A stretch of DNA of 64,000 bases from Streptomyces asoensis (GTDB lineage: Bacteria; Actinomycetota; Actinomycetes; Streptomycetales; Streptomycetaceae): positions 6,386,001 through 6,450,000 of the forward strand of contig NZ_CP049838.1 of NCBI RefSeq assembly GCF_013085465.1. The letters are read 5' to 3'. Numbering within the stretch: the stretch's first letter is position 1; each line of letters begins with the position of its first letter. A model generated the notes under the pieces. It made no database searches. It saw only the letters and a list, made by a program, of their open reading frames with translations, and was not told where the DNA came from. Shown here piece after piece: positions 45,628 to 52,693 of this stretch. A program made the translations under genes and the position numbers.

Positions 45628-46700
45628 CCGTCCTCGCCTCCGACGGCGCTGCCCTCGCGGTCCGTGCCACCCGCTCCCGGGACCCCGACATCGTCGCGAC
45701 GATCGGCGGCACCCCGCTGGTCGCCCTCGACCGCCTGTTCCCGCCCGCGCGGTTCCAGGTGTACGCCAAGTGCGAGCGCTTCAACCCGGGCGGCTCCATC
45801 AAGGACCGCGCCGCCAAGTCGATGATCGAGCACGCCATCAAGGCGGGGAAGCTCGTCCCCGGCGTCTCCACGGTCGTGGAGTCCTCCTCCGGCAACCTGG
45901 GCATCGCCCTCGCCCAGCTGTGCAACTTCTACCGGCTGAACCTGATCTGTGTGATCGACCCGCGCACCACCACGCAGAACGCCGCCATCATGCGGGCGTA
46001 CGGCGCCAAGGTCGAGGTCGTCGACCGCGACCCGGCCACCGGCGAGTACCTGCCGGCCCGGATCGAGCGGGTGCGGTCGCTCCTGGCGAGCGTCCCGGAC
46101 GCGTACTGGCCCAACCAGTACGCCAACGAGCACAACTCCCGGGCCCACCACCACACCATGCGGGAGATCCACGAGGCTCTCCCGGGCGGCCCGGACCACC
46201 TGTTCCTCGCGGCCGGCACGACCGGGACGCTGCGCGGCTGCGCCGAGTACATCCGCGACCACGGCCTGGCCACGAACGTGGTGGCGGTGGACGCGGTCGG
46301 CAGCGTGATCTTCGGACCGCCGGAGCCGTGGGAGCTCACCCACCGGCGCACGATCCCCGGTCACGGGGCGGCGGTCGTGCCCCCGCTGCTGCGGCCGGGC
46401 CTCGCGGACCGGATCGTCAAGGTCACCGACTTCGACTGCGTACGCGGCTGCCGGCAGCTGCTCGCCCAGGAGTCCGTCCTGGCCGGCGGCTCCTCGGGCG
46501 CCGTCGTGGCCGCGCTCCAGGCCGCCGCGTCCTGGATCGAACCGGGCGCGACCTGCGTCGCCGTCCTTCCCGACGGCGGCGACCGCTACCTCGACACCGT
46601 CTACTCCGACTCCTGGGTCGAGGACCGCTTCAAGGAATTCCCGCTCACCGACAGCAACCCCGTTCCCGACACCACCGATCACGAAAGGAGTCAGTCATGA
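45624..46700 (+). CDS. sbnA: 2,3-diaminopropionate biosynthesis protein SbnA-type (PLP synthase)
   Basis: A 358-residue cysteine-synthase-family enzyme. In staphyloferrin B biosynthesis SbnA joins O-phospho-L-serine and L-glutamate to N-(1-amino-1-carboxyl-2-ethyl)-glutamate. Visible: NPGGSIKDRAA with PLP lysine K60, ESSSGNLGIALAQLC, PNQYANEHNSRAHHHTMREI (SbnA-type, unlike plain CysK) and GTTGTLRGCAEYIRDHG. LAGGSSGAVVAAL is near the C-terminus. The neighbour is the matching SbnB. Together they supply L-Dap. Confidence 0.9.
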   Translation: MTVLASDGAALAVRATRSRDPDIVATIGGTPLVALDRLFPPARFQVYAKCERFNPGGSIKDRAAKSMIEHAIKAGKLVPGVSTVVESSSGNLGIALAQLCNFYRLNLICVIDPRTTTQNAAIMRAYGAKVEVVDRDPATGEYLPARIERVRSLLASVPDAYWPNQYANEHNSRAHHHTMREIHEALPGGPDHLFLAAGTTGTLRGCAEYIRDHGLATNVVAVDAVGSVIFGPPEPWELTHRRTIPGHGAAVVPPLLRPGLADRIVKVTDFDCVRGCRQLLAQESVLAGGSSGAVVAALQAAASWIEPGATCVAVLPDGGDRYLDTVYSDSWVEDRFKEFPLTDSNPVPDTTDHERSQS

Positions 46701-47725
46701 GGATCCTCGGTCGCGACGACGTCGAAGTGGCCCTGAAAGGCCTCGGACCCGCCGTCCTCGACGCGGTCCGCAGCGCCTACGTGCTGCACGGCCAGGGCCA
46801 CTCGCAGGTGCCGTTCTCCAGCTTCCTGCGCCCGCCGCGGCCCGCCGGCTCGCGCATCATCTCCCTGCCCGCCTACCTGGGCGGCCCGGAGCCCGTGATG
46901 GGCCTGAAGTGGATCTCGTCCTTCCCGGCCAACGTCGAGCAGGGCCTCCAGCGGGCCTCCTCCGTCCAGGTGCTCAACGACCTCGACACCGGCTATCCGC
47001 AGGCCCTGCTGGAGGGCAGCCAGATCTCGTCCTCCCGGACCGCGGCGAGCGCCGCCCTCGCCAGCGGCGCGCTGCACGGCTCCCGCCCGGTGCGCACGGC
47101 CGGTCTCATCGGCTGCGGCACGATCAACCAGCGGGTCCTCGCCTTCCTCACCCTGACCCACCCCGAGCTCGAGACCGTGGTGCTCCAGGACGTGGTCCCG
47201 GGCCGTGCCGAGGTGTTCGCAGCCGAACTGGAGTGCGAGTACCCGGGGATCACCTTCCGCACCGGTGACGTCGCCGCGGCGCTCGGCGCCGAGACGGTGA
47301 GCATCGCGACCACCGACTCGACGTACTGGCTCGACCTGGCCGCCCACCCGGGCCGCCCGTCCCGCCAGGTGATCCTGCACCTGTCGCTGCGCGACCTGAG
47401 CACGGCCTCGGTGCTCGGCGCGTACAACGTGGTCGACGACATCGAGCACGCCGTCCGTGAGCGGACCTCCCTGCACCAGGCCGAACAGGAGGTCGGGCAC
47501 CGGGAGTTCGTGCACGCCGAGATCGCCGGCGTGCTGGGCTGCTCCGAGCCGCCGGCCACGGAAGGCACGATCGTCTTCTCGCCCTTCGGGCTCGGCATCC
47601 TCGACCTCGCGGTCGCCCAGGCCGTCCTCAAGGCCGCCACCGCGGCCGGCCTCGGCACCGAGGTCGCGGGGTTCGACCCGGGCAGCCACCGGGTCACCGC
47701 GGCGATGGCGGGGAGGGCCGCATGA
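46697..47725 (+). CDS. sbnB: 2,3-diaminopropionate biosynthesis protein SbnB-type
   Basis: A 342-residue ornithine cyclodeaminase/mu-crystallin-family dehydrogenase. SbnB oxidatively cleaves the SbnA product to L-2,3-diaminopropionate and 2-oxoglutarate with NAD. The Rossmann motif is AGLIGCGTINQRVLAFLTL. PVMGLKWISSFPANVEQG matches the catalytic region and EGSQISSSRTAASAALAS the family start of the NAD domain. Strong GAAAGGAG ribosome-binding site. Stop overlaps the ketoreductase start (ATGA). Confidence 0.9.
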   Translation: MRILGRDDVEVALKGLGPAVLDAVRSAYVLHGQGHSQVPFSSFLRPPRPAGSRIISLPAYLGGPEPVMGLKWISSFPANVEQGLQRASSVQVLNDLDTGYPQALLEGSQISSSRTAASAALASGALHGSRPVRTAGLIGCGTINQRVLAFLTLTHPELETVVLQDVVPGRAEVFAAELECEYPGITFRTGDVAAALGAETVSIATTDSTYWLDLAAHPGRPSRQVILHLSLRDLSTASVLGAYNVVDDIEHAVRERTSLHQAEQEVGHREFVHAEIAGVLGCSEPPATEGTIVFSPFGLGILDLAVAQAVLKAATAAGLGTEVAGFDPGSHRVTAAMAGRAA

Positions 47726-48474
47726 GCACCTTCTTCGCCGAGGGCACCAAGGCCCTCGTCACCGGCGCCTCGCGCGGCATCGGCGCGGCGATCGCGCTGA
47801 CCCTGGCCGAGCACGGCTGCGACGTGGCCCTCAACTACCGCTCCAACGCGGGGAAGGCCGAGGAGGTCGCCGAGCGGATCCGCGAACTCGGCCGGGAGGC
47901 CCTGCCGGTCCGGGCGGACGTTTCCGACGAGGCCCAGGTCGCGGCGATGTACAAGCAGCTGAAGGCGGCCTGGGGGCGTCTCGACGTCGCCGTCCTCAAC
48001 TCGGGTGTCACCGCCGACGGTCACCTGGCCGCCATGAGCTCCGCCAAGTGGCAGGAGGTCATCGGCACCAATCTGACCGGCACCTTCTACACCGCTCGCG
48101 AGGCGACCAAGCAGATGTACGCGAGCGGCGGCGCCATCGTCTTCATCGCCTCCACCAGCGGCATCGCCGGCCGGGCCGGGCAGGCCAACTACGCCGCCAG
48201 CAAGGGCGGGGTGATCGCCATGGCCAAGACGCTGTCGTACGAGGTCGCCCCGCGCGGCATCCGGGTCAACGTCGTCGCGCCCGGGTTCATCGACACCGAC
48301 ATGGTCAAGAAGGTGCCGCCCGCCCATATGAAGGAGGCCCTCCAGGTCATCCCGATGGGCCGCATGGGCACCGCGGCCGAGGTGGCCCAGGCGGCCGCCT
48401 TCCTGGCCGCCCCCGCCGCCTCCTACATCACCGGCAAGGTGCTCACCGTCGACGGCGGAATGATCCCCAACTAG
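47722..48474 (+). CDS. 3-oxoacyl-ACP reductase (FabG-like SDR)
   Basis: A 250-residue classical short-chain dehydrogenase. Cofactor motif TGASRGIG (14-21), NSG at 93-95, and catalytic residues Ser144, Tyr157 and Lys161 (IASTSG and NYAASKGG) are intact; the C-terminal GGMIPN is FabG-like. It is expected to reduce the beta-keto group after each KS round, with the FabZ-type dehydratase acting next. Confidence 0.93.
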   Translation: MSTFFAEGTKALVTGASRGIGAAIALTLAEHGCDVALNYRSNAGKAEEVAERIRELGREALPVRADVSDEAQVAAMYKQLKAAWGRLDVAVLNSGVTADGHLAAMSSAKWQEVIGTNLTGTFYTAREATKQMYASGGAIVFIASTSGIAGRAGQANYAASKGGVIAMAKTLSYEVAPRGIRVNVVAPGFIDTDMVKKVPPAHMKEALQVIPMGRMGTAAEVAQAAAFLAAPAASYITGKVLTVDGGMIPN

Positions 48475-48528
48475 CCATCAAATCCCAGCAGTTGCACAGC
48501 ATTTATCCCTCTGTGAAAGGAACGCACC

Positions 48529-48819
48529 GTGTCCGTCGCCACCTTCGAGGACATCCGTACCCAGGCCGAGGCCCGCCTGGAGAAGAACATGAAGGTCAAG
48601 TCGATGATCATCGACCGCCTCGGCCTGGACGTCGAGCCGGCCGTCGTCTCCGACAACCAGCCGCTGTTCGGCCGCGGTCTGGAGATGGACTCGCTGGACA
48701 CCCTGGAGATCGTCGTCATGGTCAACAACGAGTACGACGTGCTGATCAGCGACGACGACTTCGAGGCCTTCGGCTCCATCAACGCCCTGGTCGACTTCAT
48801 CGAAGCCCGCGAGGTCTGA
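48529..48819 (+). CDS. Acyl carrier protein (second)
   Basis: A 96-residue ACP with phosphopantetheine Ser55 in GLEMDSLDTLEIVVMVNNEY. It is acidic and starts with GTG after GAAAGGA. Its position between ketoreductase and dehydratase suggests it carries the growing chain, whereas the first carrier (41853) is likely loaded by the ligase. Confidence 0.93.
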   Translation: MSVATFEDIRTQAEARLEKNMKVKSMIIDRLGLDVEPAVVSDNQPLFGRGLEMDSLDTLEIVVMVNNEYDVLISDDDFEAFGSINALVDFIEAREV

Positions 48820-48821
48820 GC

Positions 48822-49349
48822 ATGACGATCGCCTCCGAGGCCCCCGCCAGGCCGAAGCAGAAGCACAGTTACTCCTCCGACGACATCAAGCGGATGCTGC
48901 CGCACCGCTGGCCGATGCTGATGATCGACCGTGCCTACGACGTCGTCCCCGGCGTCTCGGGCCGCGGCGTGAAGAGCGTGTCGGTGAACGAGCCCTTCTT
49001 CGCCGGGCACTACCCCGACCACTCGATCATGCCGGGCGTGATGATCGTCGAGGCGATGGCCCAGCTCGTGGCCGTCGTGTACGTCGCCGAGATCATCGAA
49101 ACAGCCGCGGCGGCAGAGGCCACCGGTGCGCCCGAGGGCGGCGGCGACCCCTCCGCGAGCGTCGGCTACCTCGGGTCCATCAGCTCGATGAAGTTCTCCC
49201 GGCTCGTCGTCCCCGGCGACCAGCTGACCCTGGACGCCAAGCTCGGCCAGCGGCTGGGCGGCCTCCGGCAGGTGTCGGTGCGGGCGAGCGTCGGCTCGGA
49301 ACTGGCCGCCGCCGGCTCCCTGATCGTCACCACCGGCCGCAAGGCCTGA
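48822..49349 (+). CDS. 3-hydroxyacyl-ACP dehydratase (FabZ/FabA-like)
   Basis: A 175-residue hot-dog-fold dehydratase: ML PHRWPMLMIDR near the start, catalytic His63 in FAGHYPDHSIMPG and Glu77 in VEAMAQ. The loop at 95-115 (TAAAAEATGAPEGGG) is longer than in FabZ. With the ketoreductase and KS-CLF it would create enoyl units. No enoyl reductase is present in the cluster, so a polyene or partly unsaturated chain is predicted. Confidence 0.92.
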   Translation: MTIASEAPARPKQKHSYSSDDIKRMLPHRWPMLMIDRAYDVVPGVSGRGVKSVSVNEPFFAGHYPDHSIMPGVMIVEAMAQLVAVVYVAEIIETAAAAEATGAPEGGGDPSASVGYLGSISSMKFSRLVVPGDQLTLDAKLGQRLGGLRQVSVRASVGSELAAAGSLIVTTGRKA

Positions 49350-49401
49350 CGCCCTCTGTACGAGGCCCACCGAAGAACCCTCGAAGAAAAGGAGGTGAGG
49401 C

Positions 49402-51606
49402 ATGTCCATCACGATCCGCCCGTACCAGGAGGGCGACGCGCATGACATCGCGGCGCTCTACAACCGCCACCGCGACAACCCCAACCCGGTAGCGGGCGGC
49501 ATCACCGGTGACGAGCTGGAGCGCGAGCTGGCCGAACGGGACACGGGAACGTTTCTCGTGGCCGTGGACGGCGGGCGCGTGGTGGGCACCTTCGGCCTGT
49601 TCCACAACACCGGCCGGCGCTCCGCCCGCGCCGGTGAGCTCATCGCCGACATGTTCTTCGTCGCCCCCGCCTACCGCAACGGCGTCATCACCGGCCGGCT
49701 GTTCACGGAGGCCGTCGAGTGGATGGTGCAGTCCGGCTGCCTGGTGCTCCGGCTCACCGTCAACCCGGCCAACAGCGTCGCGTTCAAGCTCTACCGGCGC
49801 GTCGGCTGCGTCTCCGTGGGCCAGACCGTGCCCGGCGAGGACGGCAACGTCGAACTGCACAACTACATCCCGCTGGTCCTGCGCAGCGTCTTCGCGGACC
49901 TGGGGCCGGAGGTCAGGTCGGCCCTCGGGGGACTGAACAGCTTCGGCACGGTCACCGAGGCCCGGGACGACGAACTGCGCTCCGACGTCCGGCTGGTGGA
50001 CGGCGTCCGCACGGTCGACTACCACCTGGCGCTGGGCGAGTTCCGGATCACCGCGAGCGTCGATGTCGACCGCGGCGTCGTACGCGAGGCGGAGGTCACC
50101 GGACCCGACGGCACCGCCCGCGCGCTGCGGCTCACCGAGCCGCCGTACCACGTGCGCGCACCGCGGCGGCCGGAGCCGCACCGGTTCGGCTTCGGCGGGC
50201 TGGTCTGCGAGGTGGACGGCGACGACGGCACGCTGTCGGTGCTGGCCGAAGGACACCACGGCCCGCTGTTCGTCTCCACCTGGCCCAGCTGCCGGGCCGA
50301 CCGCCCGGCGGGCTGGCGCGAGGGCGAGCCCCGCGACCTGGACATCGTCGCCGTCGAGAACGGGGTCCGGGTCACCGAGCGGTGCGGCGAGGACGAGGTC
50401 GTCGGCACGGTCACCCTCACCGAGGGGACCCTGCGGCAGGACTTCGCCTTCACCAGCCACCCCGGCCGGATCTTCCAGACGGTCGGCCTGCGGCAGGGCA
50501 CCTTCGTCCACCCGGACGGCGAGCACCACCCGATCGGCCTCGGCCTCGGCGTCCGCGACGCCTCGGAAGCGGTCGCCGCCTCCCAGGTCGTCCCGGCCGG
50601 CACCGAGCTCGCCTGGCACGGAACGTCGTGGGGCATCGGGCTGCCGGTCCACGAGCCGGTCCGGCTGATCCACAGCGCCCTGCTGGAGCGCGGCCTGGCA
50701 GCCGGCCCGGACGGAGTGGCCCGACTACGGACCGACTTCCGCCCCGCGGACCCAAGGACGGATGCAAAGACCGACGCGCCGACCGCCGACGCGAAAACCG
50801 ACGCACAGACCGCCGACGCAAGGACCGACGCGCGGACCGCCGACGCGAAAACCGACGCACGGACCGCCGACGCAAGGACCGACGCGCGGACCGCCGACGC
50901 AAAGACCGGCGCGGACAGCGACGCAAGGGTCGGCGCGGGGGCCGGCGTCGTACGACCCGCCCGCAACGCCTCGAACCCGTCCGCCGTTCGCCGGCTGGAG
51001 CTGACCGCCTCGGCCGCCGGAGTCACCTCGTGGAAGGAGGGCACCACCAAGGTCCTGCGCAGCCCGTATCCGCGCACCCGGGCCTTCGGCTACCACCCCC
51101 GCTGGTCGGCGGGCATGTGGGTCACCGCCGAGAACAGCCGGTTCGGCCGCGCGAGCGGTCTCGGCTGGGGCGTGCGGCCGACCGTCTGGGAGGAGAAGCA
51201 CCCGCTCGGCCTGTTCGCCCCGCGCGAGCGGATCGGCTGGGAGCTGACCGTCCCCGAGGACACCGCGGAGCCGGTCCGGGCCGACATCCAGGCCCCGGAC
51301 AGCGAGGAGGAGATCGTCCTCTGGCTCACCCCGAACACCCCGCGCGAGACCACCGTGGTGCTCGACTCGGCCGGCGCCCGCTGGGAGCTCGGCTCGGCCG
51401 GCTTCCGCCAGATCTGGGCCGGCGCGGCCACCGTACGCCTCGCCGACGGCAGCTGGCTCGACTGCCGGCCCGCCGACGGCGCGTGCGCGCAGGCCGAACT
51501 CGTCCTCCGTACGACCCCTTCCGGCCTGCTGATCGGCTGCGTGTCCCCGGCCCGCCGGCCGAGCGCCTGGCAGCTGGCCGTGCACAGCGAACCCACCCGG
51601 TCCTGA
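49402..51606 (+). CDS. GNAT acetyltransferase fused to a large beta-rich domain
   Basis: A 734-residue protein. Residues 1-165 form a GNAT N-acyltransferase (RPYQEGDAHDIAALYNRHRD, LIADMFFVAPAYRNGVITGR, LRLTVNPANSVAFKLYRRVG). The rest (170-450 and 520-730) is Trp- and Gly-rich with repeated strands (RLVDGVRTVDYHLALGEFRI, FVSTWPSCRADRPAGWREGE, AFGYHPRWSAGMWVTAENSR), perhaps a galactose-mutarotase-like or jelly-roll fold split by a low-complexity linker of five nine-residue units. I recognise no characterised homolog. AAGGAGGTGAGG precedes ATG 49402. The GNAT part may N-acylate an amino group of the product. Confidence 0.75.
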   Translation: MSITIRPYQEGDAHDIAALYNRHRDNPNPVAGGITGDELERELAERDTGTFLVAVDGGRVVGTFGLFHNTGRRSARAGELIADMFFVAPAYRNGVITGRLFTEAVEWMVQSGCLVLRLTVNPANSVAFKLYRRVGCVSVGQTVPGEDGNVELHNYIPLVLRSVFADLGPEVRSALGGLNSFGTVTEARDDELRSDVRLVDGVRTVDYHLALGEFRITASVDVDRGVVREAEVTGPDGTARALRLTEPPYHVRAPRRPEPHRFGFGGLVCEVDGDDGTLSVLAEGHHGPLFVSTWPSCRADRPAGWREGEPRDLDIVAVENGVRVTERCGEDEVVGTVTLTEGTLRQDFAFTSHPGRIFQTVGLRQGTFVHPDGEHHPIGLGLGVRDASEAVAASQVVPAGTELAWHGTSWGIGLPVHEPVRLIHSALLERGLAAGPDGVARLRTDFRPADPRTDAKTDAPTADAKTDAQTADARTDARTADAKTDARTADARTDARTADAKTGADSDARVGAGAGVVRPARNASNPSAVRRLELTASAAGVTSWKEGTTKVLRSPYPRTRAFGYHPRWSAGMWVTAENSRFGRASGLGWGVRPTVWEEKHPLGLFAPRERIGWELTVPEDTAEPVRADIQAPDSEEEIVLWLTPNTPRETTVVLDSAGARWELGSAGFRQIWAGAATVRLADGSWLDCRPADGACAQAELVLRTTPSGLLIGCVSPARRPSAWQLAVHSEPTRS
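50767..50901 (+). repeat. 27-bp in-frame minisatellite, five exact units
   Basis: Five units of 27 bp encode (K/R)TDAxTADA. They lie between the two beta-rich halves of the GNAT fusion protein. Being a multiple of three, copy-number change would only alter linker length. Confidence 0.92.
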
Positions 51607-51649
51607 ACCACCGTCAACCACGTCTTTCTTCGAGAGGAAATCCCACACC

Positions 51650-52693
51650 ATGACGACCACCACCGTCTCCGCCCTCCGTACCGCCTCGGACGACTACGCC
51701 ACCGTGCGCACCACCATCGGCGCCTACCGGATCGACGCCCCGCTGGTCCGCGTCTCCGGCGACGAGCGGCTGTCGCTGCTCGACCAGTTCCTGGCCAAGT
51801 CGGGCGACTTCGTCGAGCCGGACTCCGTCCGCGAGGTGCTGGCCCTGAACGCCGACGGCACCCCGTTCGCGATCCTGCTGCACTTCGAGATCGGCGAGGA
51901 CGCCTGGCTGCTGCCCCGCACCCGGGTGACCGCGGACGAGCTGCGCGGCTACCTCGACGGGCTGGACGTGCCCGAGGGCGTCGAGGTCGACATCGAGCCG
52001 GAGGGCTGGGCCGCCACGGCGTTCGAGGGCCCGACGGCCTGGTCGGTCGCGGCGCGCTTCGTCGACTTCGACATCTCGGGCCTGACCCTGCACGCCGTGA
52101 CCGAGTCCGCGCTGCCCGACGACCCGGCCGCCCTCGCCCACCTGGCCCGCGTCGGTACCACCGGCGAGTACGGCTACCTGCTCCTCAGCAACGCCCCCGA
52201 GGCCGCCCACCGGGCGGTGCTCGCCGCGGTCCAGGAGGAGGGCGGCGCGCCGGTCGGCGCCGAGGGTCTCGCCCGGGTCCAGGCCGAGGCCGGCATGGCC
52301 GTCTACGCCGCCGGCTTCGCCGGGCTGGCGGTCGACGAGGCCGACCTGTCCTGGATGATCGACTGGAACCGGGTCGGCGAGTTCCGCGGCTCCGACGACC
52401 TGGTCCGGCCGACCGCCGAGACCGCCAGGCTGACCGCCCTGGCCGCTCCCGCCGACAGCCGGTTCACGGCCGGCACGCAGGTGACGGCGGCCGGCCGGGA
52501 GATCGGCACGGTCCTGTGGCAGGCGCCCTCCGCCAACCCGGAGGAGGAGCTCGTCTTCGCCCTCCTGGACACCCCCTTCTGGGTCTCCGGCCTCGAACTG
52601 GCCGCCCAGGACGAGCAGGCCGCCGAGCGCCCGCTGCGCACCGTGACCCTGCCCCGTGTCATCGCCCGCTCCCTCACCACCCGGATCGCCTGA
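51650..52693 (+). CDS. GcvT/YgfZ-like folate-fold protein
   Basis: A 347-residue protein resembling aminomethyltransferase (GcvT) and YgfZ. The segments VRVSGDERLSLLDQFLAKSG, LLPRTRVTADELRGYLDGLD, ARVGTTGEYGYLLLS (compare GcvT TGEDG) and a C-terminal barrel (REIGTVLWQAPSANPEEE) fit the fold. GcvT-type proteins move one-carbon or aminomethyl groups with tetrahydrofolate. In this operon it may act on the amino-acid-derived moiety or be a folate-dependent methyl/methylene transferase. No partner glycine decarboxylase genes are nearby. Confidence 0.8.
   Translation: MTTTTVSALRTASDDYATVRTTIGAYRIDAPLVRVSGDERLSLLDQFLAKSGDFVEPDSVREVLALNADGTPFAILLHFEIGEDAWLLPRTRVTADELRGYLDGLDVPEGVEVDIEPEGWAATAFEGPTAWSVAARFVDFDISGLTLHAVTESALPDDPAALAHLARVGTTGEYGYLLLSNAPEAAHRAVLAAVQEEGGAPVGAEGLARVQAEAGMAVYAAGFAGLAVDEADLSWMIDWNRVGEFRGSDDLVRPTAETARLTALAAPADSRFTAGTQVTAAGREIGTVLWQAPSANPEEELVFALLDTPFWVSGLELAAQDEQAAERPLRTVTLPRVIARSLTTRIA

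Noticed and set aside
50767..50901. Regular 27-bp repeats as a possible CRISPR array
   Set aside because: No spacers: units are contiguous, in frame and protein-coding.
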